Positions 59,301 to 62,406 of a DNA stretch of 64,000 nucleotides are shown piece by piece. Origin of the DNA: Owenia fusiformis (Eukaryota; Annelida; Polychaeta; Sabellida; Oweniidae); NCBI GenBank assembly GCA_903813345.2, contig CAIIXF020000010.1, positions 24,163,740 to 24,227,739 on the forward strand. Direction: 5' to 3'. The notes under the pieces were generated by a model, which worked only from the letters and a program-made list of their open reading frames with translations, was not told where the DNA came from and made no database searches. Made by a program: the position numbers and the translations under genes. How positions within the stretch are numbered: the stretch's first letter is position 1; each line of letters starts with the position of its first letter.

Positions 59301-59908
59301 AAACATTTTACTCTGTAGTAAATGAACATAAGTTATAATTAATATATTACCAGAGTGATGAACTTACACAGAAATACATATATATATTATATATAACAAA
59401 ATGTTGAGATTTACACATTTTTGATGTATTCATGCATCTTCATCAGGTAAACATGTTTACCTGATGAAGATGTATGAAAACATCAAAGTAAATCTCAACA
59501 TTTTGTTTTGTTTTTAACACTTACGTATATTATATATATATATATATATAAAATACATCTAGCCATAATTAAAATTGTGAAATAGAATACAAAATTAATT
59601 AAATATTGAAGAGCATTTTGAACCATGTTTCTACATTAAGCCACGAAACCACGTCACATGACTCTTACCTATAGAAGAAAATGTAAATACTATACTTACT
59701 CAGACACATCAATGGGCGTGGTGAGAGCCAAGAAGACCATGTTAACAAGGATAGTGATGATGACAAAGTATTCAAAGAACTGATTTGATCCAACTAATAT
59801 TGCTAGTCGACGCAATGGATTCCATGGGGCCAAACAAAACCAGGCTTTGTTGGCAGAGTATCTGTGTATATATTTCTTTCCAAATCGTGGAGATATGACG
59901 ATAAATGA
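7103..59908 (-). CDS. Nav2: Voltage-gated cation channel alpha subunit, invertebrate Nav2 class (DEEA filter), 5' partial, 23 exons
   Basis: Exons (transcription order): 59700-59908, 45639-45767, 42479-42594, 37258-37473, 36554-36611, 35049-35193, 34636-34770, 26754-27128, 25659-25788, 23802-23880, 22226-22373, 21910-22080, 19400-19599, 18235-18385, 16530-16779, 15230-15387, 14442-14746, 13830-13971, 12543-12722, 11802-11924, 10910-11473, 9981-10251, 7103-8316. All have GT-AG ends and matching phases, totalling 5469 nt. The protein is a four-repeat (6TM each) plasma-membrane channel. Filter residues, numbered in the visible protein: D283 (codon 35073-35075), E724 (18325-18327), E1231 (11201-11203), A1525 (7997-7999). 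Inactivation motif M1299-F-L1301; IQ motif 1726-1738. Known for the family: DEEA channels (DSC1/BSC1 type) are Ca2+-preferring and invertebrate-only. The cytosolic N-terminus (roughly 100-150 residues in relatives) is missing beyond 64000. Confidence 0.95.
8582..8790. repeat. Two direct copies of a block with a CRE octamer
   Basis: AATGCGCG..GCAGA.AAATGACGTCAGATT occurs at about 8583 and 8719 (period 136), each followed by ACAGGTTTTTA. Both copies carry a perfect TGACGTCA (8601-8608 and 8737-8744). Located in the last intron. Confidence 0.6.
9196..9276 (-). repeat. tRNA-like relic (probable SINE head)
   Basis: On the - strand: an A-box-like TGGTGTAATGGTTAGCACA, a B-box-like GAGTTCAAATCC and a following T run (A run at 9184-9196 on +). 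The D stem GTGT/GCAC pairs, but acceptor and T stems do not, so a working tRNA is unlikely. It is interrupted at its 5' side by the hAT-like element at 9279. Confidence 0.4.
9279..9788. mobile_element. hAT-like nonautonomous element with 8-bp TSD
   Basis: Ends TAGGGGTCTCACGAT and ATTGTGGGACCCCTA are inverted. An exact 8-bp target duplication GCCATAAC lies at 9271-9278 and 9789-9796. TAGGGGT-type ends and 8-bp duplications are typical of hAT elements. 510 bp; no transposase. Inside Nav2's last intron. Confidence 0.78.
9981..10251 (-). CDS. Nav2: Nav2 exon: domain IV S1-S3
   Basis: 271 nt, phase 0 to 1. Encodes [40 protein letters not shown] (S2) and [15 protein letters not shown] (S3). Confidence 0.96.
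10910..11473 (-). CDS. Nav2: Nav2 exon: domain III S5, pore (filter Glu), S6 and inactivation gate
   Basis: 564 nt, phase 0. Encodes S5 ([14 protein letters not shown]), a turret with NIT and NKT sites, pore loop [13 protein letters not shown]6 ([20 protein letters not shown]) and the III-IV linker with MFL (10991-10999). The filter codon GAA at 11201-11203 is Glu where Nav1 has Lys: this makes it Nav2. Donor GTGAGT at 10909. Confidence 0.96.
11802..11924 (-). CDS. Nav2: Nav2 exon: domain III S4 voltage sensor
   Basis: 123 nt, 41 codons, phase 0. Encodes [19 protein letters not shown] then QGMR. Dense Arg triplet spacing, and [11 protein letters not shown] is near invariant in Nav domain III. 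Confidence 0.96.
12543..12722 (-). CDS. Nav2: Nav2 exon: domain III S2-S3
   Basis: 180 nt, phase 0. Encodes [31 protein letters not shown] (S2) and [10 protein letters not shown] (S3). Confidence 0.95.
12789..13760. repeat. Dispersed repeat family A (ACTAGAAAACRGCAACWC ... CTTTGTTCGTTGGGAT), copy 1
   Basis: Starts ACTAGAAAACGGCAACTC..GAGTAGCAAATCCC. It holds two imperfect internal repeats with TTTTGAATTTT..GAGGC.CAAAT and ATTGCCTTTCATTTGAGT, and ends with GGACAGACAGACATACAG and CTTTGTTCGTTGGGAT. The same ends flank 18481-19192. Starts 66 bp upstream of the domain III S2 exon acceptor. Confidence 0.65.
13830..13971 (-). CDS. Nav2: Nav2 exon: domain III S1
   Basis: 142 nt, phase 2 to 0. Encodes [20 protein letters not shown] and [11 protein letters not shown]; equivalent to FRLxxxKYFETxxxxxILxSSxAL in Nav1. 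Confidence 0.94.
14442..14746 (-). CDS. Nav2: Nav2 exon: II-III linker, Lys-rich and acidic, ending in CCPGICYRK
   Basis: 305 nt, phase 0 to 2. Encodes [16 protein letters not shown], then [20 protein letters not shown]. The CCPxxCY motif before domain III is shared with insect Nav channels (DCCPxxCYKK). Confidence 0.9.
14840..15070. repeat. Short foldback around CTACTTAATTTGGC motifs
   Basis: Repeated TTGGCTGCTACTTAATT and its reverse complement AACAGCAGCCAAATTAAGTAG flank a small core. Intronic; no coding signal. Confidence 0.45.
15230..15387 (-). CDS. Nav2: Nav2 exon: II-III linker
   Basis: 158 nt, phase 1 to 0. Polar sequence with [20 protein letters not shown]. Chosen because its phases exactly bridge its neighbours and its splice sites are canonical; little conservation. 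Confidence 0.83.
15555..16423. mobile_element. Mariner-like foldback MITE, TA target
   Basis: Ends CTCCTCAAAAAAAGTTAAGG and its inverse CCTTAACTTTTTTTGAGGAG are flanked by TA (15553-15554, 16424-16425). Arms stay complementary for about 215 bp (e.g. ATTTGATGTCAAAATTGATG and CATCAATTTTGACATCAAAT). 869 bp, no transposase. Confidence 0.8.
16530..16779 (-). CDS. Nav2: Nav2 exon: domain II S6 and start of II-III linker
   Basis: 250 nt, phase 0 to 1. Encodes [17 protein letters not shown] (S6), then [18 protein letters not shown] and a charged linker. NLFLALLL is a strong Nav domain II S6 signature. Confidence 0.94.
17100..18206. mobile_element. Element with CATACCTGCCAACC inverted ends and an internal tandem array
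   Basis: Starts CATACCTGCCAACC and ends GGTTGGCAGGTATG. A 5-bp direct repeat AACTT flanks it (17095-17099, 18207-18211). The interior is many degenerate copies of CTACCGCAAAAACTACCGCA / TTTTTCAAAATCTACCG. The open frame at 17614-17991 is only this array read through. Superfamily not recognised. Confidence 0.7.
18235..18385 (-). CDS. Nav2: Nav2 exon: domain II pore loop (filter Glu)
   Basis: 151 nt, phase 2 to 0. Encodes [19 protein letters not shown], then [10 protein letters not shown]. The filter Glu is codon 18325-18327 (CGEW). The start of S6 follows (PTLIIGNFM). Confidence 0.96.
18481..19192. repeat. Dispersed repeat family A, copy 2
   Basis: Starts AACTAGACAACAGCAACACC..GCGTAGCAAATCCC. 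It contains several AAAATGGCCGCC and GTCATTAGACAGT blocks and ends with GACGGATGGACGGATG and CTTTGTTCGTTGGGAT. Same ends as 12789-13760. Confidence 0.65.
19400..19599 (-). CDS. Nav2: Nav2 exon: domain II S4 end, S5
   Basis: 200 nt, phase 0 to 2. Encodes [19 protein letters not shown], then S5 ([17 protein letters not shown]) and LDEDIPR. Confidence 0.95.
19686..20513. mobile_element. GGGTTTGT foldback element, copy 1 (exact 9-bp TSD)
   Basis: Starts GGGTTTGTAGAAAAAACCGG and ends TTTTTCTACAAACCC. The 9-bp duplication AATTTCAAT is exact (19677-19685, 20514-20522). Subterminal GGTACC-centred repeats (CCGGGTACCGGG) are followed by long inverted arms of about 300 bp that include CTTACACGTTTTC, GAAGCTTC and GGAGGGGGTGCRAT. 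No transposase. 9-bp duplications occur in Mutator-like and a few other superfamilies. Confidence 0.82.
20642..21448. mobile_element. Mariner/Tc1-like element, TA target
   Basis: Ends CAGTGTGTCCCAAAAAACGC and GCGTTTTTTGGGACGCACTG, flanked by TA on both sides (20640-20641, 21449-21450). 807 bp, with no intact transposase frame. CAGTGTGTCCCAAAAA-type ends are typical of mariner-like elements. Confidence 0.82.
21555..21620 (+). repeat. tRNA-like relic
   Basis: TTGGTCCAGTGCAATAATGC, then GCTTGCTACGCGGATGACTG and TGGTTCGAATGCC resemble A and B boxes of RNA polymerase III promoters. No convincing cloverleaf. Probably a SINE head fragment. Confidence 0.35.
21910..22080 (-). CDS. Nav2: Nav2 exon: domain II S2, S3 and start of S4
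   Basis: 171 nt, phase 0. Encodes [17 protein letters not shown] (S2), [16 protein letters not shown] (S3) and SGLRVFRL (start of S4, continuing as [11 protein letters not shown] in the next exon). Confidence 0.95.
22226..22373 (-). CDS. Nav2: Nav2 exon: domain II S1
   Basis: 148 nt, phase 2 to 0. Encodes [34 protein letters not shown] and LLKISNY. Acceptor TGATTTGCAG, donor GTAAGA. Confidence 0.94.
23247..23776. mobile_element. Element with GCAAATTACATCAG ends around a GC-richer palindromic array
   Basis: Left end GCAAATTACATCAGATCC and right end GGCCTGATGTAGTTTGC are inverted (about 27 bp with mismatches, including CTGTACAAGC). The interior is a degenerate array of CGTAATTTTCGA and GCCCGTACTTGC-like motifs, many self-complementary (GAGCTC, TACGAGCTCGTA). 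Ends 26 bp from the 23802-23880 exon. No clear target duplication. Confidence 0.6.
23802..23880 (-). CDS. Nav2: Nav2 small exon: Cys-rich segment before domain II S1
   Basis: 79 nt, phase 1 to 2. Encodes [19 protein letters not shown] Cys cluster followed by WLK also precedes domain II in Nav channels. The cysteines are candidates for palmitoylation (inference). Confidence 0.88.
24507..24783. repeat. TGGCGTAGCG-ended foldback fragment
   Basis: Left TGGCGTAGCGTCATATACGC and right GCGTATACTCAC..CACGCTACGCCACTG are partly inverted. CAGTGGCGTAGC is a common transposon terminus. No target duplication found. Confidence 0.4.
25120..25420. repeat. Minisatellite, about 22-24 bp unit (AAAATGTGAATCATTCCTTAG)
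   Basis: Around a dozen degenerate copies of GAAAATGTGAATCATTC plus CTTAG/TGAAG. Lies in the intron between the I-II linker exon 25659 and the Cys-rich exon 23802. Confidence 0.7.
25659..25788 (-). CDS. Nav2: Nav2 exon: I-II linker, distal part
   Basis: 130 nt, phase 0 to 1. Encodes an acidic segment with [18 protein letters not shown]. Splice sites ATTTTAG and GTATGT. Support comes mainly from phase continuity. Confidence 0.84.
26754..27128 (-). CDS. Nav2: Nav2 exon: I-II cytoplasmic linker
   Basis: 375 nt, phase 0. Lys/Glu-rich start ([20 protein letters not shown]), then Ser/Lys-rich and Ser/Thr-rich low-complexity sequence with many possible phosphorylation sites. Not conserved in detail, but in frame with flanking conserved exons. 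Acceptor CTGTTTTCAG. Confidence 0.88.
27180..27966. mobile_element. Foldback element (CAGTGCTATATGAA ends)
   Basis: The left arm contains ACAGTGCTATATGAA, GAATTTGTGATATTTCATAA and ACTAAGGCAT; the right arm carries their reverse complement (ATGCCTTAGT, TTTGTGAAATATCACGAATTC, TTCATATAGCACAGT). Arms are about 105 bp. The centre (27345-27460) has small hairpins. It begins about 50 bp upstream of the acceptor of exon 26754-27128. A piece of its interior (AAATATGTGTTCGCTAGTTT) recurs near 44300. Confidence 0.65.
27967..29289. other. Intron stretch without recognised features
   Basis: AT-rich DNA in the 7.5-kb intron between the I-II linker and domain I S6. Short open frames here (28547-28774, 28894-29136) show no conserved pattern. 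Confidence 0.45.
29292..30521. mobile_element. Mariner-like foldback element, TA target
   Basis: Ends TTGGGTGTCCTAAAAAATGA and TTTTTTGGGACACCTGA, with TTTTGACAAGTATTATCTCG in both arms; TA on each side. A second inner inverted repeat spans about 29811-29880 and 30295-30368 (ATACCGGAGC / GCTCCGGTAT). Part of the left half recurs at 34790-34905 and 58372-58865. Confidence 0.75.
30522..32780. other. Intron stretch without recognised features
   Basis: AT-rich DNA. Open frames at 30565-30807, 30726-30932 and 32237-32455 overlap on both strands and lack conserved motifs. Confidence 0.45.
32880..33790. repeat. Tandem repeat of about 340-350 bp, three partial copies, ending in a GGACRGAC run
   Basis: CCATTTTGAAAATAGRCRAGC, then TTTTGAACCAGGAGTCATAG recurs at about 32906, 33243 and 33592. 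GGACACCTGAAATTATTTG and GACAGAGGTTTTAA also recur. The block terminates in ACGGACTGACAGACGGACAG (33720-33760). Confidence 0.7.
34636..34770 (-). CDS. Nav2: Nav2 exon: domain I S6
   Basis: 135 nt, phase 0. Encodes the pore-lining helix [20 protein letters not shown] and EEATNAGK entering the I-II linker. The F/NLxLAVVxMxYE pattern is diagnostic of Nav/Cav domain I S6. Confidence 0.95.
34790..34905. repeat. Fragment of the 29292-30521 element family
   Basis: AAAGTGTATTGATGTTTTTTAGA, CATGAAAAAGCTCCCCAGATTC and ACAAACAA match, inverted, the left half of the element at 29292. Sits 20 bp upstream of the domain I S6 exon acceptor. Confidence 0.6.
35049..35193 (-). CDS. Nav2: Nav2 exon: domain I pore loop (filter Asp)
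   Basis: 145 nt, phase 2 to 0. Encodes [31 protein letters not shown] and [13 protein letters not shown]. The filter Asp is codon 35073-35075. The residue before it is Leu, where Nav1 has Gln (TQDFWE). Confidence 0.96.
35226..36165. repeat. Tandem repeat with 41-42 bp monomers in an 83-bp dimer
   Basis: GTACAATAACTTCCAATGAT and GTACAATAACTTGCAATGAT alternate with period 83 (e.g. 35321, 35404, 35487). Interrupted at 35575-35840 by single-copy DNA, then more diverged monomers to about 36160. It begins about 30 bp upstream of the domain I pore exon. Confidence 0.75.
36554..36611 (-). CDS. Nav2: Nav2 small exon: domain I turret
   Basis: 58 nt, phase 1 to 2. Encodes [18 protein letters not shown], matching the ...CGNSSG-A region before the Nav pore loop; NIS is a potential glycosylation site. 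Acceptor TCTTTTTAG, donor GTAAGT. Confidence 0.92.
37258..37473 (-). CDS. Nav2: Nav2 exon: domain I S5 and start of pore turret
   Basis: 216 nt, phase 1 to 1. Encodes [20 protein letters not shown] (S4-S5 linker) and the S5 helix [19 protein letters not shown], then a turret with NNSD, a possible N-glycosylation site. Confidence 0.95.
37536..37760. repeat. Truncated start of repeat family A plus a 38-bp duplication
   Basis: AACTAGAAAACAGCAACTC..GGAGTAGCAAATCC matches the starts at 12789 and 18481; the rest of the family is absent. Downstream, a GTACAATTACAATATTGAGAG block occurs twice (37648 and 37728). Confidence 0.5.
38789..38860. repeat. Left copy of a split duplication
   Basis: AAATTCAATATTTTACACAG ... 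TTAGTCAACACTGCACCTGG then TAATACAAGTAATGTGTGA. The first part recurs at 40245-40273 and the second part at 41784-41815, on either side of the 40277-41783 insertion. Confidence 0.6.
39395..40000. repeat. Three degenerate tandem copies of a roughly 200-bp block
   Basis: Each copy has CCTGAAAATG(CG)TAG, CAAGACTTTAC, GAAAATCCAAAATGGC and ACCCAGAATG. Intronic; the motif resembles the AAAATGGC blocks in family A. Confidence 0.6.
40277..41783. mobile_element. Probable transposon insertion (CAGTGGCGTAGCC-type end)
   Basis: The - strand end reads CAGTGGCGTAGCCAGGATTT and continues to GAGGGGGTTCGAA. The opposite end CAGCTAGGACCGCGG..GGTTCAGAGGGTTCG is a weaker inverted match. It interrupts a copy of the 38789-38860 sequence, which fixes the boundaries to a few bases. 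No intact transposase. Confidence 0.5.
41961..42432. mobile_element. Foldback element with CCCTTGGTATACGCAG ends
   Basis: Two arms of about 160 bp, roughly 95% complementary. Both contain AAAATTGACCGGTACGGGTC, CAGCCATAACTTGCTCAAT and GATGCCTCCCGATGC. 472 bp in all. Flanks TAAACAGCA and TGAACAGTG could be a decayed 9-bp duplication. It ends 46 bp downstream of the domain I S4 exon donor. Confidence 0.7.
42479..42594 (-). CDS. Nav2: Nav2 exon: domain I S3-S4 linker and S4
   Basis: 116 nt, phase 2 to 1. The voltage sensor reads [18 protein letters not shown] with Arg/Lys every third residue. The S3-S4 linker ([15 protein letters not shown]) is longer than in typical Nav1 domain I. A foldback element ends 46 bp inside the following intron. 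Confidence 0.93.
42600..43858. mobile_element. GGGTTTGT-family foldback element, copy 2 (left part rearranged)
   Basis: The right part (about 43535-43858) matches the element at 19686: TAGCCAGGAGGGGGT, GCGATCGCACC, GAAGCTTCTAGC, TTACACGTTTTCTAATGA, GGGTACC repeats and TTTTTTCTACAAAACCCC. On the left only CACCCCCTCCTGGCTACG (43065) remains. The rest has two direct copies (42855 and 43199) of AATGCGTTC..TAATGCGTGATTTGCGTGA and a short GTACCGAAAACCATTG array at 42655-42725. Confidence 0.55.
44376..44420. mobile_element. Solo mariner-like terminus
   Basis: TACAGGGTGGGCCCAAAAAA with GCG after it resembles mariner-like ends. No matching inverted end found within 2 kb. Sequence to 45638 shows no coding homology. 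Confidence 0.35.
45639..45767 (-). CDS. Nav2: Nav2 exon: domain I S2-S3
   Basis: 129 nt, phase 2 to 2. Encodes [20 protein letters not shown] (S2 with the conserved acidic residue) and [16 protein letters not shown] (S3). Acceptor CTCTTTCAG, donor GTAAGT. Confidence 0.95.
45768..47190. other. Start of the 14-kb domain I intron, no recognised features
   Basis: AT-rich intron DNA between the S2-S3 exon and the 28-bp minisatellite. Nothing supported. Confidence 0.45.
47200..48419. repeat. 28-bp minisatellite, about 43 copies
   Basis: Unit GCCAAGTGAATGAAGACAAC plus CAACAGGA, very regular; main variants GAATGAAG, GAACGAAG and GAATAAAG. Because 28 is not a multiple of 3 and the unit has no stop on the - strand, all three - frames stay open for about 400 codons with a 28-residue protein period. 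A 14-unit (392-bp) higher-order copy is visible: the variant pair AATAGGAGCCAATT and CCCACGGGAG occurs at 47407 and 47799. Confidence 0.95.
48841..49014. mobile_element. Pogo/Tigger-like MITE, TA target
   Basis: Ends CAGTAAAACCTGTGT and ACAGGTTTTACTG inverted, flanked by TA (48839-48840, 49015-49016). 174 bp. Internal TGTTCACTA motifs repeated. CAGTAAAACCTG is close to ends of pogo-group elements. Confidence 0.7.
49749..50441. mobile_element. PiggyBac-like nonautonomous element, TTAA target
   Basis: Exact TTAA on both sides (49745-49748, 50442-50445). Inverted ends CCTTTAGCGTGCTGCC and GGCAGCATGGTAAAGG. Subterminal GGCGGACTCGTCCGCC is a perfect hairpin and CCGGCGGACCCGTACGCCCG a near repeat. 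A short reading frame at 50009-50107 encodes 32 residues, probably a leftover of a transposase start. Confidence 0.8.
50009..50107 (+). pseudogene. Truncated reading frame inside the piggyBac-like element
   Basis: Begins [20 protein letters not shown] and stops after 32 codons. Acidic N-termini are common in piggyBac transposases, but homology cannot be shown. The rest of the gene is missing, so it is treated as a deletion remnant. Confidence 0.35.
50442..52115. other. Intron stretch without recognised features
   Basis: AT-rich; overlapping short - strand frames at 50621-50882 have no conserved motif. Confidence 0.4.
52125..52852. mobile_element. GGGTTTGT foldback element, copy 3 (exact 9-bp TSD)
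   Basis: Starts GGGTTTGTGTAAAAAACCGG and ends TTTTTTACACAAACCC. Exact 9-bp duplication ATTACTTCA (52116-52124 and 52853-52861). Subterminal CCGGGT repeats as in the 19686 copy (GACCGGGTAACCGGGTACC), but the interior is different, with AACGTTA-rich motifs. The - strand frame 52122-52433 spans the left end and is not a gene. Confidence 0.82.
53647..55109. repeat. 74-bp satellite, about 20 copies
   Basis: Unit contains TATGTAAGAAAGAAGATGTT, ATGAG.(A/T)TCAGAAATTAGG and CCATGATTTA. Period 74 (e.g. 54121 to 54195). The first third is more diverged (CTCTCTCAATC) and one unit near 53870 carries a deletion. Later units alternate between TTAATATTG and TTACTATTG types. Confidence 0.95.
55834..56347 (-). 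mobile_element. Mariner-like MITE with a transposase remnant, TA target
   Basis: Ends CAGGGTGAGCCAAAGAAAGG and CTTTTTTGGCTCACCCTG, TA on both sides (55832-55833, 56348-56349). The - strand frame 55955-56203 reads [18 protein letters not shown], close to the WGxLKxxVYxxxPxxxxxL region of mariner transposases, but the catalytic domain is absent. Confidence 0.8.
56776..57113. repeat. Foldback with GTATCTCATACTTRAGTGG ends
   Basis: Left GTATCTCATACTTAAGTGG..GGTAGATATC and right GATATCTACCCTAAATCCAC then TCAAGTATGAGATAC are inverted. Interior has GAGCGGGCAGGATATA and AT-only runs. Confidence 0.6.
57114..57670. repeat. Palindromic ATATCCC/GGGATAT cluster
   Basis: Left arm GTTATGCACGGTCGG then TTTGGATACATGGAATATCC pairs with GGATATTCCCTGTATCCAAA then CACAGTGCATAAC (57117-57240). 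Similar short inverted units follow, including GCGGGAGATATATATATC and GAGCGGGTGATATATATATC at 57610-57668. Confidence 0.55.
58372..58865. repeat. Second copy of the 29292-family interior, with its own hairpin
   Basis: A perfect-looking hairpin at 58374-58478: TTTTGAGATAACAGGAAAGT pairs with ACTTTCCTGTTATCTCAAAA. To the right, ATAATCCATGAAAATGAGAA, AAAGTGTATTGATGTTTTTT and AATTCTACAAACAA match the 29380-29780 segment in inverted orientation. Confidence 0.65.
59396..59508. repeat. Strong hairpin (arms about 55 nt)
   Basis: AACAAAATGTTGAGATTTAC..TGATG then CATCTTCATCAGGTAAACAT pairs with ATGTTTACCTGATGAAGATG and GTAAATCTCAACATTTTGTT. Almost no loop. Inside the 14-kb intron, 190 bp from the S1 exon donor. 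Confidence 0.75.
59700..59908 (-). CDS. Nav2: Nav2 exon: end of N-terminus and domain I S1
   Basis: Acceptor TTTATTTTCAG, donor GTAAGT; phase 0 to 2. Encodes [18 protein letters not shown], then [11 protein letters not shown] and the S1 helix. The pattern [15 protein letters not shown] matches the Nav consensus SxxKAxxxLxPFNPxRR. Confidence 0.93.
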
Positions 59909-61052
59909 CTGAAAATAAATACATATGTATTACAAGTATGATTCATCATATAAGTAGTTACAACATCCAGGGGCATGATGCTGAAAAATATTGTAAATTA
60001 CATTTAGCCATATATAATTGTTTTTCATGATATTACCAGTTACAATGCAATGATGTTTTCAAGAATTAGTCCACTGAGGACAACTTGGAAAGATAATACA
60101 TTTGAAAAAGTCATTTTATATTAATTCAACCAGCATATTCAAGAAGGTGCTTCTTTGAAAATGGGTAAATGCATGGCAATAATGGCAATAATCTTAATCT
60201 TTGCTTCAAACTAGTAAGGGAAGGAAACTAAAAACTAGGAAACTATTCCAACTTCATCTGTAATGTTGCAATATCATGTGTTGACATTGCATTGTTTATT
60301 GTTGTATCGGAATATGTATGGTATGCTAATCGGTGTTAGGACTATAGTACACATCGAATGCAATTCTTAAGGATCGATTAAATGAGGTTAATTGTTCTTA
60401 TGTCTGAAGTACCCTTTAAACACATCCAGCAAAGTATACAACAATATAAGAAAAATAAAACTCAACATCTTTATAGACTTTCTCATAGAATACAATGAGT
60501 GTATAATGTATAATTTTGTATAATGGACATTATGCACACAATTTTGATTGATATTTATAAATGAATGATACAAGCATGGAAAGTATTTAGGCATTTGTCA
60601 TTTATTATGGCAAAGGCAAAACATTCACTTATTAACTGCTAAATGTAATAATTACTTTGCTTTAAGAGGAGAATATTCTCACTTAGTTCTAATCTGCAAA
60701 TAAAACAATAAGATTATGATCTCCTAATAAATGCATTTATGAGGAATAATTATTTGACAATCAATGAATTACAACTATTCCATTGATCTGATAAAATGGT
60801 TCCCTAAATCAGAATTTGTCTCTTGGCATAAACATCAAAGAGCATACATAATAAAGCAAAATGACAACAGGTAGAAACAACACAACATATCATTTTCAAG
60901 AATACATCTTATTCTTATAACAATGATATCTAAGCACAAATGCAAAAGGACCAAAAACTGTAAAGAAACCTATAGCAATTGATGAAAGAAACAGCTTAAC
61001 ATATGATAGTCATGACAACTATAAGCCCTATCATAGGAGGTTATAATGATTT
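59909..61052. other. Intron upstream of the domain I S1 exon, no recognised features
   Basis: The channel's N-terminal exon was looked for on - (a Pro-rich or DIDPYY-like segment) and not found here or up to 64000. AT-rich DNA only. Confidence 0.4.
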
Positions 61053-61532
61053 ATTGAAAGTCCTGAGAGATTCTACCGACCACATACAACAATATGGGAT
61101 TCATGGTCTAATCTTTTACATGCATTCAATCAATATCATCTATTAGAACTACAGTTATATGAGCTCAATTTGAAAAAACAACATTTTCTGAAGAGGATAA
61201 CATTCTTAGCAAATGTACATTTTCTGTATGCTTAAAACATAGTATGATTATATATATATAATAAAAAATGTTAATTTGTGCATGGAATTTTGATTGAAAG
61301 TCCTGAGAGATTCTACCGACCACATACAACAATATGGGATTCATGGTCTAATCTTTTACATGCATTCAATCAATATCATCTATTAGAACTACAGTTATAT
61401 GAGCTCAATTTGAAAAAACAACATTTTCTGAAGAGGATAACATTCTTAGCAAATGTACATTTTCTGTATGCTTAAAACATAGTATGATTATATATATATA
61501 ATAAAAAATGTTAATTTGTGCATGGAATTTTG
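61053..61532. repeat. Two identical 240-bp tandem copies
   Basis: 61053-61292 and 61293-61532 appear identical base for base, from ATTGAAAGTCCTGAGAG to CATGGAATTTTG. No conserved coding pattern. Either a recent duplication or an assembly artefact. Confidence 0.9.
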
Positions 61533-61539
61533 ATGAACT

Positions 61540-62406
61540 CTGAATCTCAAAGTTCATTTCAAAACAGTTTTTCCAAAACTTGCAAAACAACCAATTTGAT
61601 CAATTGCAGCCCTCAATATTGGCCTAAACTGGTCAATAGCATCATTGATATGCTGTTGAGACAATGAATTTCGCTTCTCAACAATTCTGTCCTTAAGGGA
61701 TTGAATAGATATAAAGGATTTATGGTACGCCAACTCTATTATTTCTCCCCATACGTGGTAGTCGCAGACATTGGGTGATCTGGGCGGGGAGGGGGCACTG
61801 ATTAAGGGGGGATGAATCTAGGCACATTTTCTTTTAAACATTTGACACTCTTGTGGGATCTATTGCTTAAAGCCCCATCTTGTTGGAAAATATAATAATT
61901 TGGAAATGAGGATCATATCAGGATGTTCAAAAAACAACATAATTGGATCATCCGATGCCAACGTCTGCGACTACCACGTATTGGGAGAACTAACAGAATT
62001 GGCGTACCATGAACACCTTACATCTATTCAGTCCCTTAGGACAGGATTGTTGAGAAGTGGAATTCATTGTCCCAACAGCATATTAATGATGCTTTTGACC
62101 AGTTTAAGCCAACATTGAGGGGTATAATTGATCAAAATGGCGAACATATTGAACATCTGTTTATGGAAATAAAGTTGACAAAAAAACTGTGTTTTGCAAA
62201 TTTTGGAAAACCTGTTTTGAAACGAAAATGACGTCATTTATATTATGGACGCTGGTTGACAGACATTATAATAAATTTGAACTTATGATATACCATATTA
62301 AAGATAAGTAAATTCCCTATCCACTGGTATATAATAAGACATGTTTTCATCAAGAAAATCAATATTTATTTTTGAAATATGAGTGTCCCATTTTTTGGAC
62401 CACCCT
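61540..62406 (+). pseudogene. Decayed mariner-like DNA with inverted copies of a transposase C-terminus
   Basis: Left arm (61555-61790, reading on -) and right arm (61955-62230, reading on +) are inverted copies. Shared blocks are CGTACCATGAACACC/ATGGTACGCCAAC, AATTGATCAAAAT/ATCAATTG and TTTTGGAAAACCTG. The right arm encodes RGIIDQNGEHIEHLF, like the NGGHIEHL end of mariner transposases. A terminal CCATTTTTTGGACCACCCTG stands at 62387-62406; the opposite terminus is not found. Confidence 0.6.

Noticed and set aside
7103-59908. Assignment as a voltage-gated calcium channel
   Set aside because: Domain I filter is Asp, domain IV is Ala, and the III-IV linker has an MFL gate; Cav has EEEE and a different III-IV linker.
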